The notes under the pieces were generated by a model. The model did no database searches. It was not told where the DNA came from and was given only the letters and a program-made list of their open reading frames with translations. A DNA stretch of 64,000 bases from Halobacillus litoralis (GTDB taxonomy: Bacteria; Bacillota; Bacilli; Bacillales; Halobacillaceae): contig NZ_JAIVKN010000001.1 of the NCBI RefSeq assembly GCF_020524025.1, positions 496,001-560,000 of the forward strand, in the 5' to 3' direction. The position numbers and the translations under genes were made by a program. The stretch's first letter is position 1. The number at the start of each line of letters is the position of its first letter. Below, piece by piece: positions 52,060 through 62,283 of the stretch.

Positions 52060-52523
52060 ACGCTTCTCTCATAAGCAGCCTGGCCGGCATCGTAATCAAT
52101 AACGATCAATACCAGAATGGCCTCCATAAAAAATTCATTTTGACATCTTCCTGACTTATTGGCTGGGTATAAAGCTTCCAGGCAGGTAAGTGAAGGGAAT
52201 TATGATGTTCACATCTCAAATATACTCAAAGAAAAGGAGATCGCTGAACTGACCCAGACGTTTACAGACATGGCAGGTAAGTTGAAAAAGCTTCAGCACA
52301 TGCGGACAGAACTGCTTGCTGGTGTTCGTTCAGTGAACATCAGGTGGCAGATACAGGTCTGGGATTTCCTGAAGAAGAACAGAAAATGATTTGTGAGAGA
52401 TTCTTTCGGGGCAGTCTGAAAAAATTAAAAGTACGCAGCGGCGACCTTGTTCTAGCCGAAACTTTTTCGAATGGAACAACGTTTACCCTTAAGCTTCCTA
52501 TCGATGGAAAATCATTAAAATAA
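52060..52523 (+). pseudogene. Decayed sensor histidine kinase
   Basis: Fragments of one kinase occur in the right order but in different frames and with pieces missing. A helix end LTYWLGIKLPGR (near 52150) marks the second membrane segment. A HAMP region VSEGNYDVHIS...ELTQTFTDMAGKLKKL runs to RTELLAGV, where the H-box should start. Then VADTGLGFPEEEQKMICERF (the D/G2 box, near 52340) and SNGTTFTLKLP (the C-terminal strand) precede TAA at 52521-52523. The H-box, N-box and G1 region are deleted. A strong terminator still follows. No response regulator remains nearby. Confidence 0.8.
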
Positions 52524-52534
52524 AGAAAAACTAC

Positions 52535-52572
52535 AAACGCCTGTCACGAATACGTGACAGGCGTTTGTTTTG
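52535..52572 (+). terminator. Terminator after the kinase remnant
   Basis: A 14-bp stem AAACGCCTGTCACG/CGTGACAGGCGTTT with a four-base loop and GTTTTG tail. Confidence 0.85.
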
Positions 52573-52618
52573 TCGAAAGAAAGGGAATAGGGAGGTAACG
52601 TTTCAAGGGGGGATAAAT

Positions 52619-53422
52619 TTGGAAACCCGTTCGTGGGAGATTCACCGTTATAGTCGAAATCAACAAAAAAAAGAACGCGATACGGTGGCGGCAGAATACC
52701 CGCTGACTTTGGTCGTAAATGGTGAAGAATTTGCGACAATGGTCTGCACACCAAAGAATCTGGAAGAACTGGTGACAGGTTTTCTTGCATCTGAAGGCGT
52801 AATTCTATTGAATAAGGAAATTCGAAAGCTGGATATAGATGTAGACAGAGGGTTTGCTTATATTGAAACGACCCGTCCAGTGTCGTCTGCCAGCCATGGA
52901 CAGAAGCGGTGGCTGGGGAGCTGCTGCGGCAAAAGCAGAGCTTTCTATTTTCAAAATGACGCGGCAACCGCAAAGACCGCGACCGACCAAACCACATTTT
53001 CACCAGAGTCCTGTTATCAGCTCATGGAAATGTTCCAGGCTGAGGCAGGAATGTTTAAGCAGACCGGTGGTGTCCACCAGGCAGCGATCGCTGACAGAAA
53101 TGGAATCATAAAAGCCTATGCGGACATCGGCCGTCACAATGCGCTGGATAAACTGTACGGCTATTTACTCCGAGAGAAAATCAGCACCAAAGGCAGAGTC
53201 GTTATTTTCAGCGGCCGGATTTCCTCGGAAGTGTTATTGAAGGTATCTAAAATGCGGTTTGGACTGCTTTTGTCCAAATCAGCACCAACAGATCTGGCCC
53301 TGGAACTTGCCGATGATTTAAATATTACAGCGGTTGGTTTTGTCCGGGGGGACCGGATGAATGTCTACACCCATCCTGAGCGTGTAGGCGTCTTTAGTGA
53401 AGGAGGAGTAACGATTGAATGA
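52619..53422 (+). CDS. fdhD: Formate dehydrogenase accessory sulfurtransferase FdhD
   Basis: About 267 residues. FdhD moves sulfur from the cysteine desulfurase to the bis-MGD cofactor of formate dehydrogenase. Seen are [32 protein letters not shown], the reactive cysteine loop [21 protein letters not shown] and [18 protein letters not shown] at 52619 is chosen because AAGGGGGG lies six bases upstream; the extra upstream in-frame residues come from the terminator region. It overlaps fdhA by eight bases. Confidence 0.93.
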   Translation: METRSWEIHRYSRNQQKKERDTVAAEYPLTLVVNGEEFATMVCTPKNLEELVTGFLASEGVILLNKEIRKLDIDVDRGFAYIETTRPVSSASHGQKRWLGSCCGKSRAFYFQNDAATAKTATDQTTFSPESCYQLMEMFQAEAGMFKQTGGVHQAAIADRNGIIKAYADIGRHNALDKLYGYLLREKISTKGRVVIFSGRISSEVLLKVSKMRFGLLLSKSAPTDLALELADDLNITAVGFVRGDRMNVYTHPERVGVFSEGGVTIE

Positions 53423-56354
53423 ACACACAGTGGTAAAAATTAATGGAAATGAATACTTAGCTGATCCTGATCAGAATTTGCTTGACTTAATTAATACGAC
53501 AGGCGAGCAGGTGCCGCAAATCTGTTATAACGAGTCTTTAGGACCGATTCAGACTTGTGATACATGTATCGTCCAAGTGGATGGAGAACTCGTCCGAGCC
53601 TGCGGGACATCGGTGAAAGCCGGAATGAAAGTCCAGACAAAACTCCCTCATGTACATACAGCACAGAAGGAGTCTCTGGATCGTATTTTAGAGAAACATG
53701 AACTGTACTGCACAGTTTGTGACTATAACAACGGTTCATGTGAAATTCATAATACAATGGCGGAGTTTGGACTTGAGCACCAGTCCCGTCCTTTCCAGCC
53801 TTCGAGTTACGAGAAAGACAATTCCGGTTCCTTTTACCGGTATGATCCTGATCAGTGTATCTTGTGCGGGCGCTGTGTGGAAGTATGTCAGGATGTTCAA
53901 GTGAATGAAACGCTGACCATTGACTGGGAGCGGCAGGAACCACGTGTCATCTGGGACAACGATGTACCGATTGATGAATCTTCCTGTGTCAACTGCGGTC
54001 AGTGTTCCACCGTCTGTCCATGTAACGCGATGATGGAAAAAGGTATGGAAGGCGAAGCAGGATTTTTGACGGATACAGAACCAGGCATTTTGAAATCAAT
54101 GATTAACTTAACGAAAAAAGTCGAGACAGGCTATGGTCCTCTATTTGCTGTATCTGATTCAGAAGCAGCGATGCGTGAAGAGACAATCAGCAAGGAGAAA
54201 ACCGTCTGCACTTACTGCGGAGTCGGCTGTTCCTTTGACGTCTGGACGAAAGGCCGTCAGATCTTGAAAGTGGAGCCAAGCGCAGAATCCCCGGCTAACG
54301 GAATTTCCACTTGTGTCAAAGGGAAGTTCGGCTGGGACTATGTGAACAGCGAAGAACGTCTTCAAAAACCGCTTGTCCGCCGTGATGATCACTTTGAAGA
54401 AGTCGATTGGGACGAAGCGATTGCCTATGTGGCGGATCGTATGAAGAAGATTAAAGCTGAAAAGGGTGCCGATCACCTGGCATTTATCGCTTCTTCTAAA
54501 GCAACGAATGAAGAATCGTATTTAATGCAGAAGCTGGCACGTCAGGTTATTGGTACCAATAATGTGGATAACTGTTCCCGTTACTGTCAGGCTCCTGCTA
54601 CGAAAGGGCTGTTTAGAACCGTGGGTTATGGTGGTGACTCGGGTTCTATTGATGATATTGCATCAAGTAAGCTTGTCCTTACAATTGGATCCAACACCGC
54701 AGAATCCCACCCGGTATTAGCATCAAGAATCAAACGGTCCCAAAAGCTGTTTGATCAGAAATTGTTTGTGTTTGACCTGAGAAAACACGAAATGGCAAAA
54801 CGTGCAGACCGTTTTTATCAGCCTAAATCAGGAACCGACCTTGTCTGGCTTTCTGCAGTGGCGAAATATATTCTTGACCAGGGCTGGGAAGACCAAAGCT
54901 TTCTTAATGACTGGGTCAATGGATTTGATGAATACCGAAGGAGTCTGGAGCCATTTACAATGGAGTACGCTTCCGAGCTTACCGGTATTTCAATTGAAGA
55001 ACTAAAACAGGTAGCTCAAGAAATTGCAGAAGCTGAATCTATGGTCGTCTGCTGGGCGATGGGTGTAACTCAGCATATGCTTGGAAGCGACACGAGTACA
55101 GCGATCAGTAATCTTCTGTTAATTACAGGGAATTACGGCAGACCCGGAACGGGAGCTTATCCTCTTCGTGGACATAACAACGTTCAAGGCTGTAGTGACT
55201 TTGGCAGTATGCCGAATTTCTTCCCTGGATACGAAAAAACAGAAGATGATGAAGTACGCGCACGCTATGAAAAAGCCTGGAAGACAGATCTTCCAAAAGA
55301 ACCTGGCATGGATAACCATGAAATGATTGAAGCCATCCATGATGGAGAGCTTTCTATGATGTATGTCATGGGTGAAGATACCGGTATTGTTGATGCCAAC
55401 ATCAATTATGTAACGGACGCTTTTGAGAAATTGGATCTATTTATTGTACAGGATCTTTTCCTTACTAAAACAGCGGAGTATGCCGATGTTGTTCTTCCAG
55501 CTTCTCCAAGTCTGGAGAAAGATGGGACATTTACGAACACGGAACGCCGCATCCAGCGTCTGTATAAGAGTTTTGAACCTCTGGAAGGAACGAAACCAGA
55601 TTGGGAAATCCTTCAGCTGATTGCCAAATCGATGGGATACGACTGGGGTTACACCCATCCATCTGAAATCATGCACGAAGCATGTGGTCTTGCTTCCTTG
55701 TTTGCCGGTGTTCATTATGACCGCTTAGAAGGATATAAATCCCTGCAGTGGCCGGTCGCAGAAGATGGCACAGACCAGCCGTTATTATTTACAGACGGCT
55801 TCCCGTTTGAGGATAAAAAAGCGAAACTATATCCACTTGAGTATGAATTGATGTATGAGCCGAATGAGGAATTCGACCTTCACGTCAACAATGGCCGCCT
55901 GCTTGAACACTTCCACGAAGGAAATATGACGTACAAGTCAGAAGGAATCCGTAGAAAAACACCGAATGCTTTTATAGAAGTATCAGAAGAACTTGCGAAA
56001 GAACGTGGAATTGAAGAGGGCGCTGAAGTGAAGCTCATCTCTGATTCCGGCCAGGCGACAGGTGTCGTAACCGTTACGGACCGTGTTCGCGGTAAGGAAA
56101 TATTCCTTCCTCTGAACGATAACGGAAAGTCTGCGATTAACTACCTGACCGATAACCGCGTGGACAAGGACACGGATACACCAGCTTATAAAGAAATTGC
56201 CGTTAAAATGAAAGTGCTCAAGAAAAAAGGAAAATCCCCTATTCCACATAACAATCACCGCCGGGGAAATCCAGTACCACAGGTGAGTGTCAATGTGCAG
56301 AAAAAATGGCAGCGGGAAGATTATGTGTTCCCAAGCAAGAAGGGTGGGCAATAA
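53415..56354 (+). CDS. fdhA: Formate dehydrogenase, molybdopterin-containing alpha subunit
   Basis: A 979-residue enzyme of the YjgC/YrhE type. An N-terminal [2Fe-2S] domain ([17 protein letters not shown]), then a His-Cys3 [4Fe-4S] site ([14 protein letters not shown]), two ferredoxin clusters ([25 protein letters not shown]), and a MopB [4Fe-4S] ([13 protein letters not shown]) come in order. The active-site Cys is in [13 protein letters not shown], so it is a cysteine rather than selenocysteine enzyme. The C-terminal molybdopterin-binding part is complete. TTG at 53415 follows AGGAGG by eight bases. It oxidises formate to CO2, probably passing electrons to NAD or quinone through the N-terminal clusters. 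Confidence 0.94.
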   Translation: MNEHTVVKINGNEYLADPDQNLLDLINTTGEQVPQICYNESLGPIQTCDTCIVQVDGELVRACGTSVKAGMKVQTKLPHVHTAQKESLDRILEKHELYCTVCDYNNGSCEIHNTMAEFGLEHQSRPFQPSSYEKDNSGSFYRYDPDQCILCGRCVEVCQDVQVNETLTIDWERQEPRVIWDNDVPIDESSCVNCGQCSTVCPCNAMMEKGMEGEAGFLTDTEPGILKSMINLTKKVETGYGPLFAVSDSEAAMREETISKEKTVCTYCGVGCSFDVWTKGRQILKVEPSAESPANGISTCVKGKFGWDYVNSEERLQKPLVRRDDHFEEVDWDEAIAYVADRMKKIKAEKGADHLAFIASSKATNEESYLMQKLARQVIGTNNVDNCSRYCQAPATKGLFRTVGYGGDSGSIDDIASSKLVLTIGSNTAESHPVLASRIKRSQKLFDQKLFVFDLRKHEMAKRADRFYQPKSGTDLVWLSAVAKYILDQGWEDQSFLNDWVNGFDEYRRSLEPFTMEYASELTGISIEELKQVAQEIAEAESMVVCWAMGVTQHMLGSDTSTAISNLLLITGNYGRPGTGAYPLRGHNNVQGCSDFGSMPNFFPGYEKTEDDEVRARYEKAWKTDLPKEPGMDNHEMIEAIHDGELSMMYVMGEDTGIVDANINYVTDAFEKLDLFIVQDLFLTKTAEYADVVLPASPSLEKDGTFTNTERRIQRLYKSFEPLEGTKPDWEILQLIAKSMGYDWGYTHPSEIMHEACGLASLFAGVHYDRLEGYKSLQWPVAEDGTDQPLLFTDGFPFEDKKAKLYPLEYELMYEPNEEFDLHVNNGRLLEHFHEGNMTYKSEGIRRKTPNAFIEVSEELAKERGIEEGAEVKLISDSGQATGVVTVTDRVRGKEIFLPLNDNGKSAINYLTDNRVDKDTDTPAYKEIAVKMKVLKKKGKSPIPHNNHRRGNPVPQVSVNVQKKWQREDYVFPSKKGGQ

Positions 56355-56821
56355 TGGCTAGAGCAATCACGGATATTAAACGGTATGAGAAAACGAGAGA
56401 ACAACAGGTGGAAGAGAACGTCCAGGAAGTAAAAGAAGCCGTAGCTGATAATAAAGAGGCCATCTTAAAAGGAATTGAGATGCTTCGTGCCCTGGAAGAT
56501 GAGGGGACCCTTGATACAATGAGGGCTTTCACACGCAGGAAGGATGAGACCCTGGCAAACTTCGTAAAAGAGATTGACAAGGATCAGTATGAACCTTTGT
56601 TGAGAAACATTCCCGAGCTTGTCTTTCTCTTAGGAGATTTGAATATCAGTGGATTGAGGGACCTCAGCTCCAGGCTGAACAATGGTGTTGAAGCCATGGA
56701 GAATGAAGGAACGAAGCAGAAAACATCATTTCTTGATCTTGCGAAAGCTTTAAAAGACCCGGAAATAAACCGAAGCATGACCATGTTGATGCACTTCCTA
56801 AAAGGAATGGGCCGCAAATAA
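56354..56821 (+). CDS. DUF1641 domain-containing protein (YrhD-like)
   Basis: A 155-residue protein of the DUF1641 family. It shows NKEAILKGIEMLRALEDEGT near 30-50, ISGLRDLSSRLNNGVEAMEN and a final MTMLMHFLKGMGRK. DUF1641 proteins accompany formate dehydrogenases of this type in Bacillus (YrhD with YrhE). The ATG overlaps the fdhA stop by one base (TAATG). A partner role in assembly or electron transfer is inferred only from linkage. Confidence 0.88.
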   Translation: MARAITDIKRYEKTREQQVEENVQEVKEAVADNKEAILKGIEMLRALEDEGTLDTMRAFTRRKDETLANFVKEIDKDQYEPLLRNIPELVFLLGDLNISGLRDLSSRLNNGVEAMENEGTKQKTSFLDLAKALKDPEINRSMTMLMHFLKGMGRK

Positions 56822-56822
56822 A

Positions 56823-56869
56823 GAAAAAAACAGTCTCTCCCGGTAATACCGGGGGAGACTGTTTTTTTT
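56823..56869 (+). terminator. Terminator of the fdh operon
   Basis: AAACAGTCTC with CCCGG pairs with CCGGG and GAGACTGTTT, followed by TTTTT. Confidence 0.92.
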
Positions 56870-56914
56870 ATCTGCAAATGAGTTTTCCTTAACGTCCTGA
56901 GGCGAATATTTCTA

Positions 56915-57997
56915 TCACTGATCGTTTCTATGTTTGTTCAAAAGGGAAGTGTGATCAGATTTAATATGCAGGTCCCTCTGAGGAAAAGGAATCTCAATTC
57001 CATGTTTATTGAGCTGCTCATAGACATGAAAATTGAGTTCGCTTTTAATTCTTATCACTTCTTTCGGGTTGGAGATCCATACAAACAATTCGAAATCTAA
57101 GGACGAATCTCCAAACCCTTGAAAGTTAACATAAGGCTGGGGAGAATCCAGTACAAACGAATTTTCTTGATTGGCTGTATCTGCGATCTTTAAAAGGATT
57201 TCTTTCACTTTTTGAACATCTGTACCGTAAGCGACTCCAATCGGAATCGTTAATCGAAGTCTGGAATCAGCAAAGGAGCGGTTCACTACTTTTTCCTCGA
57301 GAAAATAAGAATTAGGAATGATGATGTGTTCGTTTTCGAGTGTCCGGACGATCGTAGCCCTCATGCTTATTTTTTCAACATCTCCAACTACATCATCAAT
57401 TAAGACACGGTCTCCCACTTTAATCGGACGTTCAAATAAAAGAATCAATCCTGAGATGAAATTGGAGGCAATATTCTGCATTCCAAATCCAATCCCAACT
57501 CCTAAGACACCTGCAAACACGGTGAGTGCACTGAGATCAATGCCTACCGTTGTTAAACTGACCAAAACAGCAACGAGCATAATGATATAGTGGATCACTC
57601 GCTCCAGCGTAAACTGAATGCCTTTATCCAGATTGTGGCGTTCAAAAAAGAACGGAAGAAGGTGTCTGTTTAATGTGTTTGAGAGTCGGTAGGAAAAAGT
57701 AATAATGAGTACGGCGATGATGATTAAAAAGAGCGTAATATTGACTTGACCGATGGTGAAGATCGGATAGAACAACCAGTCAGAATTAGAGAAATATAGG
57801 ATGATAAACAACAAGACACCATTAAAAACCAGCCAGTTAATAAGAGAAAGAGAGACTTTTTGAACACGATCTTTCTCAGGAATAAGGTGTCTGATGACCC
57901 ATGCAGATAACCAGCGAAAAAGAAAAAGAGCTGCAATAAAGCCCATCACCCAAAGAATATCCTCCCAAGGCCAGTCTTCAAAAACATATGTATTCAT
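56915..57997 (-). CDS. MscS family mechanosensitive channel
   Basis: A 360-residue membrane protein. About four helices precede the pore helix VFAGVLGVGIGFGMQNIASN near 170-190. The beta domain begins FERPIKVGDRVLIDDVVGDV, and the C-terminal alpha-beta domain ends IPFPQRDLHIKS. It protects against osmotic downshock by releasing solutes. Rather longer than E. coli MscS (286) because of extra N-terminal helices. The gene is monocistronic on the minus strand. Confidence 0.92.
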   Translation of the reverse strand: MNTYVFEDWPWEDILWVMGFIAALFLFRWLSAWVIRHLIPEKDRVQKVSLSLINWLVFNGVLLFIILYFSNSDWLFYPIFTIGQVNITLFLIIIAVLIITFSYRLSNTLNRHLLPFFFERHNLDKGIQFTLERVIHYIIMLVAVLVSLTTVGIDLSALTVFAGVLGVGIGFGMQNIASNFISGLILLFERPIKVGDRVLIDDVVGDVEKISMRATIVRTLENEHIIIPNSYFLEEKVVNRSFADSRLRLTIPIGVAYGTDVQKVKEILLKIADTANQENSFVLDSPQPYVNFQGFGDSSLDFELFVWISNPKEVIRIKSELNFHVYEQLNKHGIEIPFPQRDLHIKSDHTSLLNKHRNDQ

Positions 57998-58295
57998 TTC
58001 ATCGCCTCCATAACGATTTCAGTTCATGTGCTAAATAAGGCAGTTATCCGGACGAGTTGTATAAGTTGTAGAGGAATGGCAAAGGGTTCGCTTTCCATTT
58101 TAAATGATATAGGATTGTTCGAAGTTAATACCGAACGTGCCGTACCTTATCAAACTTCCTGTACAATCGCCTGCTTGAATTCAAGTCCCTGAGCTATTCA
58201 ACTTCCATCCCTGGATTCGTTCTCTATACCTGCAAAATCCACTTATAAATATCGTAGTTTAGAGATCCTTATTTCTGTAATGGGGGCCTGGAAAC
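57998..58295. other. Intergenic region
   Basis: No gene is seen between the MscS gene and the GC-rich repeat. Confidence 0.4.
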
Positions 58296-58362
58296 TGCGA
58301 GACCCCGAAGAGCGAAACTCAAGGAGGCTTGCCGTCTTCCCCGCGGAAAGCGAGTAGTTGCA
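58296..58362 (-). repeat. GC-rich Bacillaceae-type intergenic repeat, copy 2
   Basis: Read on the minus strand it has CTCGCTTTCCGCGGGGAAG, AAGCCTCCTTGAG and CTTCGGGGTCTCGC, matching the blocks of the copy at 28138-28232 in the same order. Confidence 0.7.
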
Positions 58363-58576
58363 AGGCCCTCATAATACTCAGCGTCCATCTCGAAACTAGC
58401 ATTTCTTAATATAAGGCTTATCAAAAAGCAAAATAAAGTACATCTTTAGAAATATTTGACAGCCATAATCATCTAAATGGTCATAATTTGGGCATTCCCA
58501 AAAACGCGTTTTCGAAACCTCGATAAAGCAAAGGAAAGACCACCCCTGGTTAAATAGAAAGAGAATTACAGAGTAA

Positions 58577-59464
58577 TCAATGATTCATCAAGTATTCTTT
58601 AGACATAGCAATAAATTCACGCACCGCGTAAGGGAGATATTTGTCCTTCTTCCATATCATCCCCAGCTCAAGCGTCAGGTTTGACCGGAGGATGGGGAGG
58701 GCCGCAATGTTACGGTCTTTGATATCGAGAGCAATCTGGCTTGGAAGCAGGGCGATTCCAACCTTTGCTTCCACCATTTCAATCATAAAGTCGCGATGGG
58801 AGCTGTGACAGACGACATTAGGATAAAAGCCCTTCGCTTTACAATCTGCCATGATCCGGTCATGAAGGGTGAAGTCCTTCCTGTACTGGATAAAGGATTC
58901 TTCTTTTAGTTCTTCTAAGTCGACCGCCTCTTTCATGGCTAAGTCGTTATCTTTATGAATGAGCACCATTAAAGGGTCATGGACGACCTGAAGGGTTTCA
59001 AACGTTTTGGAACCGACAGGAAGATTGCAGACGAGACCGATATCAAGGGAACCATCCTCGATTCCCTGTCGAATCATTTTTGAGCCGACTTCGCTTAACA
59101 GTATTTCGACTTGAGGATATTCGTCCCGGTAATAACGAATGATTTTTGAGAAAAAGGCAGCCCCTGTAATCGGAGGGATCCCGATTTTTATTTTCCCTCT
59201 TTTTACTTTGACGATATCACCAAGTTCTGAAGTCAATTGATGGAAAGCGTCCAATACCTTAACTGTGTTGGCAAGGACGGCTTCACCGGCATCCGTCAGC
59301 TGCAGCTGTTTAGAGCGGTAAAATAAGGGAACGCCGAGCTCCGTTTCCAGCTGCTTTACGGTTTTGCTGAGTGAGGGCTGGGATACATGAAGAGCGGAAG
59401 CAGCTTTCGTAAAGCTCATTTGTTTCGCTACCTCTGCAAAGTATTCCAAATGACGGATATCCAC
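58577..59464 (-). CDS. LysR family regulator divergent from glcB
   Basis: About 295 residues. The N-terminal helix-turn-helix is MDIRHLEYFAEVAKQMSFTK, with LHVSQPSLSKTVKQLETELG following. The effector domain begins KRGKIKIGIPPITG near 92. AAGGAG touches or nearly touches the ATGs at 59470 and 59467, while the GTG at 59464 is eight bases away and gives the usual MDIRHLEYF start, so the GTG is chosen. It faces malate synthase G across 480 bp. Regulation of glyoxylate or glycolate use is a guess from position; CidR-like roles are also possible. Confidence 0.82.
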   Translation of the reverse strand: MDIRHLEYFAEVAKQMSFTKAASALHVSQPSLSKTVKQLETELGVPLFYRSKQLQLTDAGEAVLANTVKVLDAFHQLTSELGDIVKVKRGKIKIGIPPITGAAFFSKIIRYYRDEYPQVEILLSEVGSKMIRQGIEDGSLDIGLVCNLPVGSKTFETLQVVHDPLMVLIHKDNDLAMKEAVDLEELKEESFIQYRKDFTLHDRIMADCKAKGFYPNVVCHSSHRDFMIEMVEAKVGIALLPSQIALDIKDRNIAALPILRSNLTLELGMIWKKDKYLPYAVREFIAMSKEYLMNH

Positions 59465-59624
59465 CATCATCACTCCTTTTCTATAAATAAGATTTATATG
59501 TTCTTTTGAAGCGGAACCGGTCATGAATAGGGTTGTATATCGCCTGTCATTCCCTTTAGGTAACAACCTTTCGTAGAAGATTTACTATCCAGGTTGTCTA
59601 TTGGGACTGCTATATTTTGAGATT

Positions 59625-59712
59625 CCCGCGGGGTAAACATGGGCGGTAAGATCCCGGAAGGCGGAACCCTGAGGAAGCTCACCACAATCACGCGGAAAGG
59701 CTGCGGTTCTCC
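59625..59712 (-). repeat. GC-rich Bacillaceae-type intergenic repeat, copy 3
   Basis: Minus strand carries CCTTTCCGCGTG, GTGAGCTTCCTCAGG, CCGGGATCTTACC and CCCCGCGGGAATCTC, a diverged copy of the repeat at 28138-28232. It lies within the glcB/LysR divergent region. Confidence 0.65.
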
Positions 59713-59889
59713 AGACATTCAATTCCATCTTTGATAAAGGAAAACGACAAATCGCCTTTCACCTAATTTGTGTGCCATAAGTCCTGTATAACTAAATGGA
59801 ATAATATTAATTCCAAATATGTATTTTCGATATGGTAATTTTTATTATATGATAAATAACGACGAATAGATAGAATTTTACGACAACTT

Positions 59890-59904
59890 TTGTAAGCGTT
59901 TTAT
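59890..59904 (+). promoter_or_regulatory. CcpA cre-like site before glcB
   Basis: TTGTAAGCGTTTTAT fits the cre consensus WTGNAANCGNWNNCW with one mismatch. It lies ~40 bp before the glcB start, where bound CcpA could repress transcription when preferred carbon sources are present. Confidence 0.5.
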
Positions 59905-59944
59905 CTATTGAGGATCGTTTATTTTATTGAAGGAGGAAGATAGG

Positions 59945-62122
59945 ATGAAAGACTACGTAAATGTTGGGAATCTTCAAGTCGCTCCTGTACTCTTTGAATT
60001 TATTAATAAAGAAGCCATTCCTGAAAGCGGGGTTTCCAGTGAGGATTTTTGGTCGGGATTAGAGGCGATCATTCAAAATCTCTCTCCGGAGAATAAAGCC
60101 CTGCTGGAAAAACGTGAGGATATTCAAAACCGCATTCACCAGTACCACAAAGACAACCCGAAATTGGATCAAAAAGAATATCAGTCCTTGCTGGAAACAC
60201 TAAATTATATTGAACCTGAGGTGGAGGATTTTGAAATTTCCACCGAAAATATCGATGATGAAATCTCTGTCCAGGCTGGGCCTCAACTTGTGGTTCCAGT
60301 CAATAATGCCCGCTATGCCATCAATGCGGCGAATGCACGCTGGGGAAGTTTATATGATGCCTTGTATGGGACAGATGCGATCAGTGAAGATGATGGCGCC
60401 GAAATCAAAGGCAGTTACAACCCTGTTCGAGGAGATAAAGTCATCGCTTTTTCAAAAGAATTTCTTGATGAAATCGCTCCTCTACAGGAAGGTTCCCATA
60501 AAGAAGCCGAAGCCTATCAGATTTTTGATGGCAAGCTTTCTATCAAGCTTACAAAAGGGGGAACCACAGAACTTGAGAATGCTGACCAATTTGTCGGTTT
60601 TGTGGGGGAACCGGATCGTGCAAAAGGAGTCCTCTTAAAAAATAACGGCCTGCACCTGGAAATTCAGATTGACCGCAACCATCCAATCGGTCAAACGGAT
60701 ACTGCCGGAGTTAAGGATATCCTTGTTGAGTCCGCAGTCACAACGATCATGGATTTCGAGGATTCCGTTACAGCGGTTGATGCGGATGATAAAGTTGAGG
60801 TTTACCGCAACTATCTAGGTCTTTTGAGAGGCGATCTTTCGGTAACTTTCACTAAAGGTGACAAGGAAATGAAACGTGAGTTAAATCCGGACCGCTCTTA
60901 TACCACGCCGGACGGCGGTGAATTGACCTTACCTGGAAGATCCTTGATGTTTGCCCGTAATGTCGGTCATTTAATGACGAGTGATGCGATTTTGGATGCA
61001 GACGGAGAAGAAGTGCCTGAGGGAATTATGGATACGGTCATTACTGGTCTGCTGGCTAAGCAGGATGTATTAAAAAATGGGACTTACCAGAATTCGTCCA
61101 AGGGCTCTGTTTATATTGTCAAGCCTAAGATGCATGGGTCGGAAGAAGTTGCGTTTGCGAACGACCTGTTCAATCGTACGGAAGAACTGCTTGGCTATAA
61201 GCCTCATACGTTGAAGATTGGTGTAATGGATGAGGAACGTAGGACAACGCTGAACTTAAAAGCTTGTATCAACGAGGTAAAGGAACGGATTGCCTTTATT
61301 AACACAGGATTTCTTGATCGAACAGGTGATGAAATCCACACATCCATGGAAGCAGGTCCTGTCATTCGTAAAAATGATATGAAAGGCTCTGCTTGGCTGA
61401 ATGGATATGAGAAGTCCAATGTGCGCGTTGGTCTTGAGAGCGGATTCCGCGGAAAAGCACAAATAGGCAAAGGGATGTGGGCGATGCCTGATTTAATGGC
61501 AGAGATGCTTGCGACAAAAGACAGCCAGCTGAAAGCAGGAGCGAATACGGCCTGGGTTCCGTCCCCGACTGCTGCTACACTCCATGCCCTTCATTACCAT
61601 AAGATTGACGTGGCAGATGTTCAAAAACAGATGTCGACAGATCATGAAGATTTAAGAAACGATATTCTGCAGATTCCAGTCACAGAAGAGCGTTCCTGGA
61701 AGGAAGAGGAGATCCAGGAAGAACTGGATAACAACGCTCAAGGAATCTTAGGCTATGTTGTCCGCTGGGTTGAACATGGCATTGGATGCTCAAAGGTTCC
61801 GAACATTAATAACGTCGAACTGATGGAAGACCGGGCCACATTAAGAATTTCCAGTCAGCATATGGCCAACTGGCTTCATCATGGCATCGTAACAGAAGAA
61901 CAGGTGATGGAAACGCTGAAACGTATGGCTAAAGTCGTCGATCAGCAGAACGCTGATGATCCTGAATATCAGCCGATGTCTGAGAACTACGAGGGATCTG
62001 TGGCTTTTCAGGCTGCGTGCGATCTTGTTCTTAAAGGGTATGACCAGCCAAACGGTTATACAGAGCCGATCCTTCACAAACGCCGCCGTGAAGCAAAAGC
62101 GAAACAATACGCAAATAAATAA
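59945..62122 (+). CDS. glcB: Malate synthase G
   Basis: A 725-residue enzyme that condenses glyoxylate with acetyl-CoA to malate. Diagnostic parts are [38 protein letters not shown] (catalytic acid and Mg ligand), [27 protein letters not shown] and [17 protein letters not shown]. Length matches GlcB (~720) rather than the shorter AceB. The start at 59945 follows GGAGG; an in-frame ATG at 59927 lacks a ribosome site. With glycolate oxidase genes downstream, it channels glyoxylate made from glycolate into central metabolism. Confidence 0.95.
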   Translation: MKDYVNVGNLQVAPVLFEFINKEAIPESGVSSEDFWSGLEAIIQNLSPENKALLEKREDIQNRIHQYHKDNPKLDQKEYQSLLETLNYIEPEVEDFEISTENIDDEISVQAGPQLVVPVNNARYAINAANARWGSLYDALYGTDAISEDDGAEIKGSYNPVRGDKVIAFSKEFLDEIAPLQEGSHKEAEAYQIFDGKLSIKLTKGGTTELENADQFVGFVGEPDRAKGVLLKNNGLHLEIQIDRNHPIGQTDTAGVKDILVESAVTTIMDFEDSVTAVDADDKVEVYRNYLGLLRGDLSVTFTKGDKEMKRELNPDRSYTTPDGGELTLPGRSLMFARNVGHLMTSDAILDADGEEVPEGIMDTVITGLLAKQDVLKNGTYQNSSKGSVYIVKPKMHGSEEVAFANDLFNRTEELLGYKPHTLKIGVMDEERRTTLNLKACINEVKERIAFINTGFLDRTGDEIHTSMEAGPVIRKNDMKGSAWLNGYEKSNVRVGLESGFRGKAQIGKGMWAMPDLMAEMLATKDSQLKAGANTAWVPSPTAATLHALHYHKIDVADVQKQMSTDHEDLRNDILQIPVTEERSWKEEEIQEELDNNAQGILGYVVRWVEHGIGCSKVPNINNVELMEDRATLRISSQHMANWLHHGIVTEEQVMETLKRMAKVVDQQNADDPEYQPMSENYEGSVAFQAACDLVLKGYDQPNGYTEPILHKRRREAKAKQYANK

Positions 62123-62132
62123 TTGGAAAGTG

Positions 62133-62182
62133 ACAACAGAAGCCATTAACCATCGTTAGTGGCTTCTGTTGTATCAAGGTTT
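62133..62182 (+). terminator. Terminator of glcB
   Basis: A 13-bp perfect stem ACAACAGAAGCCA/TGGCTTCTGTTGT, with TTTTTT a few bases after. Some read-through into the glycolate oxidase genes is possible. Confidence 0.75.
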
Positions 62183-62283
62183 TTTACTGAGATACGCGAA
62201 AGCCATTCTCGTGATTGAAGCATATGAACAGATCGTGAGTGACAATCAAATTTTTATCAGATGGATAAGAAAAGAGGTGTACG

